The position numbers and the translations under genes are program-made. From Clitopilus passeckerianus (taxonomy: Eukaryota > Basidiomycota > Agaricomycetes > Agaricales > Entolomataceae), in the NCBI GenBank assembly GCA_944990035.1, contig CALYLX010000126.1, positions 2,170,001 to 2,234,000 of the forward strand: a DNA stretch of 64,000 nucleotides, in the 5' to 3' direction. Below, piece by piece: positions 20,861 to 33,324 of the stretch. How positions within the stretch are numbered: the first letter of the stretch is position 1; each line of letters starts with the position of its first letter. Below the pieces are notes generated by a model. That model ran no database searches. It was given only the letters and a program-made list of their open reading frames with translations, and had not been told where the DNA came from.

Positions 20861-21032
20861 ATGTCCCTTTGGTTTTCTTATTTAGACCAAGTTTGGACCA
20901 GGCAACGCATATTCTTTGATCAGGGTCAAAGAGCTATTTCTACCTCATTACCATACATCACCGGGTTGAAGTGTCGACCTATGCAATATAGACTCGTTCC
21001 CGAACCTCGACTTGGACCCTGGTAGCTATCGG

Positions 21033-21410
21033 ACGCGTTTCCCAAGCACTTACGCCACTAATTGACGCGTTTCTAAATTAACCCATCCCCAGACTTGATC
21101 GTAAATACACTTGATCGCGAATATAGAAACGGCTGAGGACCCCCGACACCCCTGTGACAACGCGTCAGAGTGACTGGACGCGTTTAATTTCCCACCACCT
21201 TCCAGATTTCCAACACCAGGTCGCCGGTCAATGCAAGTACCTGTCACCATACACACCTTTCGATCAACCCAATCCACGCTCAATCTCCCCCAGATCCCAT
21301 ATCCAGCATGTCGCCTGCTAAAGTAGGCCAGAGTCTTCGACTGATTGTGATATTGTGAGGTAGATCCCGAGATACATGCGGCAAAAAGACAGATCTCGAG
21401 ATACACGCGT
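21033..21410. promoter_or_regulatory. Cluster of five ACGCGT boxes in a gene-free stretch
   Basis: ACGCGT at 21033, 21065, 21160, 21178 and 21405. The last belongs to a 19 bp direct repeat (21362-21380 and 21391-21409, 17 of 19 identical, period 29). The stretch 20861-21777 lies between the 3' ends of locus D and the lipid phosphatase gene, so no annotated promoter explains it. It may mark an unannotated transcript, a replication origin or an old promoter. Confidence 0.45.
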
Positions 21411-21777
21411 TGTACACGATTTCGAGGAAGGCTTCTGTTCGCGACTTTTGGGGTACGTAGGGCTAGAGATGGTAAGGAATGCTTATTAGATGGTCTCGGG
21501 ATATCGGTAAGAAGTAGGACATGCTTTTCCTGCGCGATGTTCCTGGATTGAGTGTTCTCTCGGCATCCAGGATCTACACAGCAGTGACCTCAAGGCGAAA
21601 AACCAACTGGACAATCATTCCATTGCTGATTACCACGAGGATGTAGTCATAGAATAGAGTAGATTATTGGATGGAAATACGTGAACAACATGATTCCATT
21701 GTGTGGACATCGAGGTGCAGTCATTGGATAAATCGATTCCTGGCAAGAATATTTTATCCAAAGACATGCTGCTGTAC

Positions 21778-23665
21778 TCAAACAACAGGTCTGGACCTGA
21801 CCGTTCCGCCCTGTGCGTTTCCAGGGCTATCATGAGGGTTCTGTAGCGGCATTTGCCTCTCAGTCGAAAGTTCACCTTCCCCATCCCTCCACACATCTTC
21901 CAATGGTCCAGGATCAGGCCTTCTCACCGTCCCATCAAGCTCATACTCCTCATCACCGCCGTGACCTAACCTCCCACCTTGCTTATTGATGCTTCCCGCC
22001 CTGTTATTGTACGGGTCATTGTAAGTATTGTTATGGAACGTCGGAAGCTGAAGAGGTTTTTGCTGAGGGGTATGGGAATCTAAGTACCCACTAGCGGCGG
22101 CGTTGTCTCTCAGAGGAGTCCTAACATCCTCAGAAGGCTCGTGAGCATGGTGGTGGAACGGTAGGCGTTCTTCATTTTCGCGTTTGATTCTGGGAGAGTA
22201 TGGGCGATGGGAGAGTTCGGATGCGAGGCTGGGGTAGTATTGCCTGTACGCAAAGTATGAGACAACGGTGCCAAGGATGGAGCCTACAAGGATGTCGTGC
22301 CAGTGGTCTAAAGAAATTTGTTCAGAGGGCGCCAGGTGGAAGACTTCAGGGAAGACATACGGCGATAATCCATAGACCGAGAGATTGCAACCAAAGCTGC
22401 AGCCGCAAAGGGCCCGAGCGAGATCCAAGCTTTGCCCTGTGAGATGTGATGGTCAAATTATGATTACGGAGGTCAAAGAGAATACACACGGCATGTCCTC
22501 GCTTGTCGAAAAGGTGTAATTTACCAGCTAGGTAGAACGCCAGGAAGCCGAGTCCGGCAAAGGAGACTAGAGCGGAGTCAGATAACGTTGAATATACTAG
22601 CGAGCAAAGAAACATACGGCTGGAATGTCCAGAAGGAAAACTCCTGAAGCCATCGTTCAAGAGGTCCGTCTGAGTGCATATAGTCCACGAAGTCAACCCA
22701 AATACAGGATCGGTAGCGCCTGGAGGGGGTTGACAACGGTCAACGATGTCTATCAAAGAACGTTAGCAAACCGGCCACTGAGCATATTGGGAGCACTTAC
22801 CTGGCCTCGGTCGTCCAACCGTGATCTTTGTGAATTGCGTTACTGAACCAGTCAGTGCCAGACTGAGGATCACTAGAAATGGTCGGTTCAGAAAAGATAC
22901 CATTGTAAGGTCAAGCTGGTGGCGTACATCCAAGGGTCCCTGCGCATATAGTCAGTCCTTGTCCTAGAGATATGCTGAGGGAACTCACCATTATGTAGAT
23001 CCCACCAGGACCGTACAGTCAAGAAGTTGATGATTGGCTGTATCAATAGCGGCGCTATGAAACAAATGAGGAAGAGCCAAGTGTTCTACAGAGCACGACG
23101 ATTATGGTCAACACGAGGCTTGGTGCCAAGCGGAAATTGTTCCATGCTTACGGGTATGCGCTCGTGCACCGCATATCTTCAGGTTGGACCTTGTAAGCTT
23201 AAATTCGTGTTTAATCCAATGGAATAAACGTACGGATGGCGAAGTCTATCGAGGAGAATAAACAAACGTCGGATAAGTGAAACGCAGCGTTACTTACGAT
23301 GTATCCGCCAAGGAAAACACCCGTCGATAGCCGTTGACCTTGTCTAAAGCAAAGAAACCAGCACTTCAAGTGTCCATTAGTCTTCTATGCATCGAATCAA
23401 ACGTCCTGAACGTACGCTAGCACGATGGTGATGATCCTGTCGACGACGTCACTAAATGATACCGAGCCTTTGCGAGTCGTGTGACAAGCGGTACTTACCA
23501 GTCTGGTGCATACGAGAAAATGAGTTTCTTGCGCCTTGCTGGACTTATTGGCTGCGGACGTTGACCACCAGGTGAGCCGCTTCGAGCAAACGGGTTTTTC
23601 ATCGATGAAGGTGGCAGGGAGGAGGAATAATGGCCGAGCGGAGTGGTGAGTCGGGTATATGACAT
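21778..23665 (-). CDS. PAP2-family lipid phosphate phosphatase (DPP1/LPP type)
   Basis: Membrane phosphatase dephosphorylating diacylglycerol pyrophosphate, phosphatidate or related lipids, probably in vacuole or ER membrane. All three catalytic motifs are present: KITVGRPRP (C1, near 22810), FPSGHSS (C2, near 22635) and, after splicing GCC|GTATGT...[24 protein letters not shown] (C3, near 22300-22380). Hydrophobic segments such as [12 protein letters not shown] and [13 protein letters not shown] flank them. The first exon ([31 protein letters not shown]) joins to IITIVLAY through a GTAAGT...GACAG intron. The C-terminal tail is long, disordered and acidic. An upstream ATG (complement of 23761) would run into the opposite gene, so 23665 is preferred. 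It shares a 95 bp divergent promoter with PPP4R2. Confidence 0.88.
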
Positions 23666-23760
23666 GTACGGGTGAAGGAGACAAACAAGCGACACCCGTG
23701 GTGGCTGCTGCGGCCAAACGCGTTGATGCTGTGCGACTCCACGATTCCGTGTTACATACA
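23666..23760. promoter_or_regulatory. 95 bp bidirectional promoter with ACGCGT
   Basis: It separates the start codons of the lipid phosphatase (minus) and PPP4R2 (plus). ACGCGT lies at 23718-23723. No TATA box is visible. Confidence 0.5.
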
Positions 23761-24963
23761 ATGCCCAGTGATCAAGCGTTTGAGTGGAAGGCAGGTGAGC
23801 CGATTAGTGATATCCCCAGCTTTAGCAATGACAACGGGTGAAACAGAATACGACGCTGTACTCGAGAATATCGCAGCCAACGATGTAGTCGAGTGCGTGC
23901 TTTCTGTAAAACGGTGGATCCTCAGCCTAACCAGCTCTTGGCAGCACAGATTGGAGCATTCTACGTGACGTTATCAAGCACAAAATAAACCAAGTCCGTT
24001 GTCATAACGCTTGCTTGGCTTTTGGAGTTCGCTAACCAACTGGATAGAATATTGCTGCCTACCTAGCGGACAAACCTCCTGGCCCACCGCCTGCGTATGA
24101 GGAGCAAGCGTTACCCAATGGCGCGCTGAAACTACCGCCGTTTCCAGACCGGAAGCAGGCTCGGCCTCCAAACCTGCCTATCCCTGTAAATTATATGACT
24201 GAAAAGCAGGCGGAGGAGCAGAAGTCTATGATCTTTGAACAGCTCGACGACTTTGATTCGTGAGTTTCCCCACAGGCCCTTGAATCTTCTTTGCTGAAAC
24301 GCGCCCAGAAATCCACCATTCACAATTCAACGCGTAGCTGAGCTCTGCCTACAGCCCCGCAAGCACTACGCTTCTGTGGGCAAGTACCTACGTGCCGTTG
24401 AGAAATCTGTCCTCGTCACGTCCTCCCTATCCTCCTTCCCACCTCTCGCAAACGTCGACACCGATCCAACCGGTAGATCTGTCTTCTCCCTCGGCTCCAC
24501 GCGACAATCAGCGCCCTCTACACCTCTATTCTCCCCGATACCTTTCTTGCACGAGGATGCACGGAGATCCAAGTCGAGGAGTCCTCCGCCTAGCCCGCTG
24601 ACATTGGCTGCTACCGCTACAACAGCTGTAAATCCTATTGGGAACGAACCTACGGATATCAGGGCGCTAGGGCTGGTCGACGAATTGGACGATCCTAGTC
24701 CAGGACATATGAGTGATCATCCGGTTGCTCTTAGTAGTGTCACTACAACTGGAGAAGAGGTGCAGGGTGGAGGCTCGGCTGCTGCTGAGGAGAAGCCCAA
24801 GCCAGGTTTTATGCCTACCCTCCAGCAGAGATTTGTGCCAGCTGAGGAAAAGGTTGGAGATAAGACTGAAGAAAAACAGGCAGAGGCAGCGTCACGGGAG
24901 GAAATAAAATCCGAGGAAGAGAGTATGGTAGTTGACGAGGATAAAGAGAATGCGAAATCGTGA
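23761..24963 (+). CDS. PPP4R2: Protein phosphatase 4 regulatory subunit R2 homolog
   Basis: Regulatory subunit of PP4, which acts in DNA-damage recovery and centrosome or spindle functions (yeast Psy4). Splicing gives MPSDQAFEWKA, EYDAVLENIAANDVVD, TDWSILRDVIKHKINQ, NIAAYLADKPPGPPPAYEEQ, then IFEQLDDFDS joined to NPPFTIQRVAELCLQPRKHY and KYLRAVEKSVLVTSSLSSFP. The PPFTIQR...LCLxPRKHY...KYLRAxEKxLLVTS series is the family signature. The rest (about 190 residues) is disordered and acidic at the end. Introns are GTGAGC...AACAG, GTGCGT...GGCAG, GTCCGT...GATAG and GTGAGT...CCCAG. The stop lies only 63 bp from the stop of the convergent FYV7-like gene. Confidence 0.85.
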
Positions 24964-25026
24964 ATTCTATTAGACTGGTGTACATATTGTACTTTTTTAC
25001 ACGCGGCCGATACTGAATAGACCAAG

Positions 25027-25709
25027 TTAACTCATCGTCTGCTTGATCCTCTCCAGCATTGCGTTCATCCGTAGCTTCATGTCGGGTTGACCTCTTCCGG
25101 TTGGTCTTCCGCCTCTGTCTCCTCCACCGCGTCCTCTTCCCCTGGCGTTCTGACCCGTTTGATGACCTCCCCGTCCATGACCTGACTTGAATGCATGCAA
25201 TGAACCTTTCGAATAGGCTTCCTTTGTTAGTTCTCGTAGCGATGGTTGTGGCTCTTCCTCATCGCTCTCTTCTTGTGTCCGTCGTTGACGTTTACGATCA
25301 TGGGTCGACACAGCGTTCGGCTTGTCTTTTGACAATTGCTTCTTCTCCTGCGGACGAGGTTTGATCTTGCTCACCGGTGGCGGGGGCGATGGTGATTTCG
25401 CAGGCGAAGCATCCCTGTCCGAGTCGCCCTCTGGCTGTGAATCTTCATTGTCGGATTTTATTCCTTTAAACGTATCCTCTGTACGGGTATCGGCTTGCAG
25501 CCCAGCCTCCTTTCGCTTCTGAGCTTTCCATTGACTCTTGATCTTGGCATTCGCAACCCAAGTTTCCTTGAGCTTCTTAGCTGTGTATCCTATGTCAGAA
25601 CTGGACATTCACACGAAGTATCCGCCACTTACCCACCTCTATTGGTAGGCAGGTGCCTAAATGTCGGCGGCTTCTTTCGCTTCAACCCCTGAGGCTCAGT
25701 TCCAGCCAT
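25027..25709 (-). CDS. FYV7: rRNA-processing protein, FYV7-like
   Basis: Two exons: MAGTEPQGLKRKKPPTFRHL then PTNRG, joined by GTAAGT...CATAG to GYTAKKLKETWVANAKIKSQ, WKAQKRKE. The basic KLK-x-TWVxNxKIKSxWKAxKRK region fits the FYV7 family of small-subunit rRNA processing factors. The middle is low-complexity (acidic, SPSPPPP) and the C-terminus has an RG-rich box (GRGRGGGDRGGRPTGRGQ) followed by PDMKLRMNAMLERIKQTMS, a conserved terminal helix. RG boxes are common in nucleolar proteins. The symbol is tentative because the family is short and poorly conserved. Its 5' end faces eIF1 across 275 bp. Confidence 0.6.
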
Positions 25710-25984
25710 CTTCCGGAAATTTTCAAATGAACAATCACAAATCCCTCCAGGAATCTCCAAAAAGCCCGGGAGCGCGGCGGAGGCAGTGAGAGCGAGAGTC
25801 AATTCCAAAAGCTTAGTAATCACTGGATAAAACAGACCCAATCGCTCGCAAATCGGGTTTGACTCTTCTCAGCAACCACCAGCCGTTCGGACTTGACTTT
25901 ACACAAACTCTCAAAGCTTTCAGCTTATTGTCAAGTTAAATTTTCGGCGACCAACCCCTTTTCTTGTTACACTACACTCTTCGC

Positions 25985-26572
25985 ATGAGCGTGCAGAATC
26001 TCAACTCTTTCGGTGAGTAAGATTGACTTCAGAGTCACTTAGTTGCTGTGCTGGGTGAACAGTTGGGTTTTCTGACTTCAAGTTCTCTCTCTCTCTAGAT
26101 CCCTTTGCAGAAGAGGGGGACCCGCTTGCATCCAGCAAAGACGTCGGCTCCCAAGCTGATCACATTCATATCCGTATCCAGCAGAGGAATGGGAGGAAGA
26201 CTCTGACAACCTTGCAAGGCCTGGGTAGAGGTTAGTCCCTATTGAAAATTTCACCTGTTCCTCGTTACTGATTGCGTTCCTCAATATTACAGAATACAAT
26301 CTTAAGAAGATCCTGAAAGCATTCAAGAAGGTTAGTCTCAATACATAGTCCGTTTGCGCGGAACATGGTGCTAGGGCGTCATATCCGGCACATTGAACAG
26401 ATTCTGATGGTGGTTGTTCCCGATATAGGAATTCGCTTGTAATGGCACTATTGTCGACGACGAGAAGATGGGAGAAGTTATCCAACTTCAAGGCGACCAG
26501 CGAATCAACATCCAGAATTTCCTCCTCGCCGAGAAGGTCGACAAGGCTATCATCAAAGTCCATGGATTCTGA
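25985..26572 (+). CDS. SUI1: Translation initiation factor eIF1
   Basis: Binds the 40S subunit near the P site and enforces AUG selection. Four exons (25985-26018, 26099-26230, 26293-26330, 26429-26572) splice without gaps: MSVQNLNSF, DPFAEEGDPLASSKDVGSQ, IHIRIQQRNGRKTLTTLQGL, EYNLKKILKAFKK, EFACNGTIVDDEKMGEVIQL, QGDQRINIQNFLLAEKVDKA, IIKVHGF. About 115 residues, normal for the family, with the NGRKTLTTxQGL and FACNGT motifs. The intron 1 acceptor follows a CTCTCTCTCT tract. Confidence 0.96.
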
Positions 26573-26758
26573 GGACTTGTCCTTTCAGCATCCCACCACA
26601 ATAGACATGTTGTCTTTATTTTGTACCAATACGAGTTTCATGTCGATATATGTATATTGGAGTCTGTATTCATATCCTTTTACGAGGTTATGAGCTACAA
26701 GTTGGCGGCGGCTGACGGAAACATTGACAGGCTGCGGAGATTGTGCGCCACACCTGGT

Positions 26759-27686
26759 TTACTTGATTTTGTCCAGGGGCCTAACACAAAAATAAATCGC
26801 TGCATGTCGCTATCAGGTAATTGACGAACCTGTTGAATCCTCCTCTTCTGTTCATATACTGGCGCCATGTCCGCTGTTTCTTCACGTCCGCTGTACCTTC
26901 TTGGTTACCTTCGACTTTTTTGCCCTGCCAATAGAATGTTAGAATCGTCTACTGTAATATACTCGGTAGACGTACCTTGGTGGTACCAAAGCCAGCCATG
27001 CCCATCATAGCCATCATGGCAGCGTCGTCTTCATTTACTGCATCCATAGGCTCTTCTTCTTCGCCTTCCTCGGCTTCAGGATCCAAGTTAGGACGCGGGG
27101 GTAGCACAGAATCTGTCCCTGTTGATTATACACTTCCTCAGCCATGAGTTCAATATACCGTGATGCCGACGTACCTCTTCTATCAGCAGGAGGTCCCCCT
27201 GAAGGTGGCGGAGGACATTCACGGTCAAAGTCGTCCATAGTTGCTTTCCGAGAAGAGCCTTTGGCATCGTCTCGAGACGGCGGCGAAGGTCTTCGGTCAC
27301 CTCGAGGCCTGTCGTCCTCTCGTCTCCGACTATCCCTGCCGTCTCTTCTGCTATCCCTGTCCCTGTCCTCGCCGCGTCGGTCCCGGTCGTCGTCTCGTTC
27401 ACGTCTCCTGTCTTTCCAAAGGTTTTATTAGCATAGTTACAGAGACATAGCAAAGAAGTAATAGCGCACCATAGTCCCTTCTATCCCTCTCCCCACCGGT
27501 CCTTCTAGGACTCCTCGACCGACTCGACCTCCTTGGATACCCATTATCCCTCCTCGACGTAGTTCCACCTCTACCTCCACCCCTGCCTCCACCTCTCATC
27601 TCACGGCGGTCCCTCGGGTACCTATCTCCACCCCTGTCCTCCCGCTCCCAGCTCCGTTCCCTCCATCGGTCAGTTCTCGAGGACAT
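26759..27686 (-). CDS. SNRNP27: U4/U6.U5 tri-snRNP 27 kDa protein homolog
   Basis: Spliceosomal tri-snRNP component. The N-terminal two thirds is an Arg/Asp/Gly-rich RS-like domain (RERSWEREDRGGDR, SRSRSPRRTGGERDRR) split over several exons, with FDRECPPPPSGGPP near its end. The conserved C-terminal module is MMGMAGFGTTK, then after a GTACGT...GGCAG intron GKKVEGNQEGTADVKKQRTW, RQYMNRRGGFN, and after a second intron (GTTCGT...GTTAG) a 23-nt last exon completing R and giving PLDKIK plus the stop. The GFxTTKGKKVEGN...RxYRQYMNRxGGFNRPLD series is diagnostic. Without the tiny exon the protein would end in an unrelated tail. Confidence 0.88.
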
Positions 27687-27809
27687 CGCGTGTGTGTTCG
27701 AGGTTAGTGGGCGTGACAATAGTCACGGCTGCGTAACGCGATTTGCAAAGCGGCAAAACGAAAGGGGACCGCTTAACTTTTGGTTTTCTGACCATTTCGT
27801 CAGAGGTCA
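27687..27809. promoter_or_regulatory. 123 bp bidirectional promoter
   Basis: It lies between the start codons of SNRNP27 (minus) and the RRM-like gene (plus). It carries ACGCGA at 27736-27741, one base from the ACGCGT box found in neighbouring promoters. Confidence 0.4.
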
Positions 27810-28632
27810 ATGTCGGTTGCTGCAGGTGCTGCTGGGAGAGCCTTAAGGAATGGTGGACTAGAAAGGGCAGCAGGTGAGTGGGAATTTGTACTGATTGATA
27901 TTTTTGGAGAGCATGCTCATACCTTGAAAGGTCAAGCTGCTACAGCGGCCAAAAGTTTCGCAATTCGAGGGATACCAACTACTGCCACCGCTGCAGACGT
28001 CCTGAAGTCGATAAGGCCGAGACTAAAAGATCTGGGTGGTGCTGCAGGAGGTGTGCAACCACATATGAATTTCGCGGTACCTTATACTTATACCCCTACT
28101 CACAGTTGCACTCCAATACAATCGCTATCAACCTGTGGGACGAGCAATCGTCAAACTCAACAATCCTGATGCCCTCTCTAGCGCTGTGACAAGGCTACAC
28201 GGTAGCTATATGCTAGGGCTTAGAGTCAAAGCTGTGGCTCTAGACGGAAGGGACGAAGCGAGAGATTTAAAGATGCCTGGAAATGGTCCCAGGAGCGTTA
28301 AACCTGAGGGAAGGCGGAGTGTGGTTATATGGGGCCTACCAGGGAAGCTGCAACCTGCACAGCTGGAACTAGCGTTGAAGGAGTTTGATATACTGAGGGA
28401 TGACCGCGGGGAAGGGAGGATACTTAAGGTCCCATTGTAAGTTCCTTCTCTGCTGTTTGAGATGGACCAACGCTAAGATTCTTGTAGGCCAGAGAGAACA
28501 TTCAGCCTTTATTCAAGGTTTCGCCTAACGATGTCGACCGCAGATGAGGCTCACCGCCTGGTGCGAAATTTACATATGACACACTGGGATAGGCAGAAGA
28601 ACTTTCGTATTCACGCACGGGTTATAGACTAA
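27810..28632 (+). CDS. RRM-like protein, possibly mitochondrial
   Basis: About 220 residues over at least four exons. The N-terminus (MSVAAGAAGRALRNGGLERA) is Ala/Arg-rich without acidic residues for the first 16, which would suit a mitochondrial presequence. Two RRM-like units can be seen: AKSFAIRGIPTTATAADVLK with RYQPVGRAIVKLNNPDALSS, and RRSVVIWGLPGKLQPAQLEL with SRFRLTMSTADEAHRLVRNL. Each has a beta-1-like xxIxGLP strand and a later aromatic strand, but classical RNP1 octamers are weak. The intron near 28040-28090 could use either of two donors. Ends NFRIHARVID. A role in organellar RNA handling is inference. Confidence 0.6.
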
Positions 28633-28722
28633 TAGTATATATTTTCTGGTAAACATCATACGGATACATTGGAAAGCACAACAAGAATAGCAAATGAGCA
28701 GTATACACTGGAGGCATTGGTT

Positions 28723-29574
28723 TTACATTCGCCCAATCTCCATGTCGTCGTCCAGCCGTGTTCGATGTCCCTAGGAAAACCTGAACGTTAGCACAATGAA
28801 CCCATTGAAACCAGTAACAAAGAACGAACCGGTCGTGAAGCATCTTCCTCCTCAGGAGACCTTGCACGTTTCTTGGACTCAACCACGGGTGCACTACTAT
28901 CCGCCTCTTTCCACTCTCCACCACCACCCGCAACAGCCCCAGGCCCATCCTGCGCATCCGCATACCTCTCCTCCACCTCTCTCCTTCTCTCAATCTCAGC
29001 CCTCTGCGCCTGTGCGCCCCATCCTCCACGTCCAGGATCGTAGTCTTGCCTGTGCTCGTCACGGACCTGTCCTCCGCTTTTTCCTCGTCCGAATTGGCGG
29101 CCTTCGCGGTAGCCTAGGTCGAGGTCGCAGCGGATTATCCGCTCGTCGAGTTTGGTGCCTGAGACGTATTTCATGCAAGCAAGAGCTTCGGCATGGGTGT
29201 AGTATTCGACGAAGCAGAAGCCACACGGTGTTCTATCCGTGCAGTAAACTTTAGAGAGGGAAAAAATGGAGAAAGCGCCATGCCATACCTCGTATTCCTG
29301 TCCAAACCCATGATAATACGCTTTATTCCACCTCCTTCTTCGGGATTAGTACATTTTGAGAAGAGCTCGTATATCTGCTCTTCTGTTGTGTAGAAACTCA
29401 AATTTCCGATCTAAATGGCCATCTTAGCACCTTTCAACAATTGAATTGACTGTGCAAACTCACATATAATGTCGTGGATTTTGACAGCAAATCATTCTGC
29501 TTCTGGCGGTCAACACGCGTCTGAGAGTCCTTGTAGTTCGAAGGCTGGTCTAATGGTTGTACAACATGCGACAT
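28723..29574 (-). CDS. CBC2: Nuclear cap-binding protein subunit 2 (CBP20)
   Basis: Binds the 7-methylguanosine cap of new transcripts with its partner CBP80. Splicing gives [105 protein letters not shown] and [20 protein letters not shown], then [12 protein letters not shown]2 (LYIGNLSF), RNP1 (GFCFVEYY) and the Arg/Asp-rich cap-clamp tail are intact. The C-terminus is long and charged. Using the acceptor TTCCTAG gives the final exon [15 protein letters not shown], more plausible than reading through. It faces RPT3 across 171 bp and is tail-to-tail (90 bp) with the RRM-like gene. Confidence 0.93.
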
Positions 29575-29745
29575 TTTCAGTCAGTTCAGTGTGTATTAGC
29601 ACAGCGAGTGGACGAAGTTCGACGTCGCAGGTGGCGCGCTCAATATAGGAGTTTGTTCCCACGAAGATATGTCCGAATCCAGTCGCGCGTCCTAAGCCGC
29701 GTCAGCTATTCCAGTTTCACGTTGAGCACGACCTTTGCAGCGACT

Positions 29746-31333
<1,588 letters not shown>

Positions 31334-32017
31334 ATCTGCATTGTTACTTTTGGTACGTGTTCCGTTTCTCCCCTGTGACTTCAACCAACTAACCTCATCC
31401 TCATAGCTTTCCTGTATATTACATTCTAATACACTGCATCACAAACCGCAAACACACTGTGCCTCAAGCTCAATAATCCAGCAAACGCTCTATTTCACTT
31501 TAACCTCATCCTGCAATCTCCCACAGGGTGGCGTTCATTCTTCAGAGCAATATTGAATTCCTCTCGACAACTCTTGCAAACCTTCCAAGACATTCGTCTT
31601 TTACATGGGAGATCCCGCTGCTTGATGACTGGAGACATCTCCATAAACTACCGTTGAGTATTTCCTGCTGTATTTCTCTCCCCCTTCACTCGAATATATC
31701 TGAAAAATTTTCCGCCTACAATTGTGACCCAGCGTGAATATATCAATACCGTACTGAGTTACGGCCGCTCCTCAACACTCTGGACAGCGTATATCACCTA
31801 CACGACTGTTCTCATTTTAAGGGAGCCAGAGAGACCCAACCCATTCCAGTGAATAAAGAGCTGGGGGTGCCTACAAGTATGTCCTATCCTTCACATTCCA
31901 ATGAAGGCAGTGGAGATATGGAGGCGAATATCATGTCTATTCCTTTTAATTGTTTGCTTACATCGTAGAGATGTACAGTCTTATGATACATTGAATTGAA
32001 TACATGACGCCTTTTGA
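31334..32017. other. Tail-to-tail intergenic stretch without recognised gene
   Basis: Between the stops of RPT3 (plus) and P5C reductase (minus). No coding pattern or strong repeat was seen; it probably holds both 3' untranslated regions. Confidence 0.5.
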
Positions 32018-33221
32018 TTACTTGTTGGGCTGCTGTCCGAGTTGACTGGCGTGGTCTGTTGCAACTTGGATTGCACGAGCAATCGTTGAGCGAACACGAC
32101 CGTCTTCCATGGCCAAGAGACCTGCGATGGTGCAACCTCCAGGAGCTGGTGCCAACATCAGTAAGCCAAGTCGCCGTTAAGAGGAAGTTACTAACTAGTA
32201 ACAGCATCCTTCAACTGCGCTGGATGCACCCCACCTTGAAGAACCATACGGGCAGCACCCTGCAGAGCTGCATCATACCGTCAGAATCCAACTTATTACA
32301 ACAAAACCTACCCACTTTGCGAAGCCAATTCCAGCGCCTCGGCTCTTGGCAATCCCATCATGACACCTCCATCCGCCATGGCCTCCAAGAAGATGCATGC
32401 AAATGCCGGTCCAGACCCAGATAGGGCCGTGCATGCATCAAAGTGCTTCTCCTCGAGGAAACGGCAGCGGCCGATGGAGGAGAAGATCTTGAGGATGATT
32501 TCCTGGTCAAGTTTGGAATCCTCTCTCGGTGGGAGGTTGGTGACGATTGTCATGCCCTCACGTATCTGCAACCGACGAGGTTAGACTCGGGATAATGATG
32601 AGAGGGAAAGATGACACACTCGGCATGGGGTATTAGGCATTGCTCGGATAACTTTGGTTGAGGGGTTTACCCAACCTTGTAACTGGCTAATGGTGACACC
32701 AGCAAGGATACTAATGAGGAGCTTCCCATCCAGGGCCTCTTTCATCCCAGGTTCTTCGAGGATTTTATGAGCAAGTTGTGGTTTACAGCTGCAGCAAAGT
32801 TAGTCGATCTGCGAGATGGCATGGTCTACGGACACTCGCCAGAGGATCACCACATCTGCCTCTTTGACAGAGGCAAGGTTTTCGTTGGCAACGACCTCGA
32901 TAGATGAGGCTAAATGCCCAAGACTGCCAAAGAGCTGCGTAAGCTTATTTGCGCTTTCCGCCCGATTGACACAAGCAATGAAGCGGGTTGGAATTGTTGC
33001 GTCTGGGGCCCCATCGGGGGTGAGTGTTCCTGGGGTATGCGATTCCCATTTATTCTTTCGCCCAAAGCCCTCTGAGAGACGTGAACCCGTGTCAAGACTG
33101 GCCACAACGCCAGACAAGATCGCGATGCCCATAGTACCACATCCTAGTCAAACACATCCTCAGCATTGAACATCACAAAACTTAGAGATAATATACCTAA
33201 AACACAAAGTGTATAGCCCAT
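32018..33221 (-). CDS. PRO3: Pyrroline-5-carboxylate reductase
   Basis: Last step of proline synthesis, reducing P5C with NAD(P)H. The first exon MGYTLCVL (ATG complement of 33219-33221) joins through GTATAT...GACTAG to GCGTMGIAILSGVVASLD, restoring the Rossmann GxGxMG motif. Later segments: TRFIACVNRAESANKL, KPQLAHKILEEPGMKEAL, GKLLISILAGVTISQLQGW, KVIRAMPNTP, and the C-terminal signature LSGSGPAFACIFLEAMADGG, LPRAEALELASQ, TPGGCTIAGLLAMEDGRVRS. Ends ASQLGQQPNK. Intact. It shares a 103 bp divergent promoter with ALG13. Confidence 0.94.
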
Positions 33222-33324
33222 CCTGATTGCAATGAGAAGAGAAATTTTACGCGTTTGCACATATCCAAATTGCGATGTAATAATGTGACTCGGATGTCGC
33301 GGAGAAACATCCTAATTACGGCCG
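33222..33324. promoter_or_regulatory. 103 bp bidirectional promoter with ACGCGT
   Basis: Between the start codons of P5C reductase and ALG13, with ACGCGT at 33249-33254. No TATA box is visible. Confidence 0.5.

Noticed and set aside
21050..21406. 118-codon minus-strand frame over the ACGCGT cluster
   Set aside because: No family match and no neighbouring exons; composition is that of non-coding DNA.
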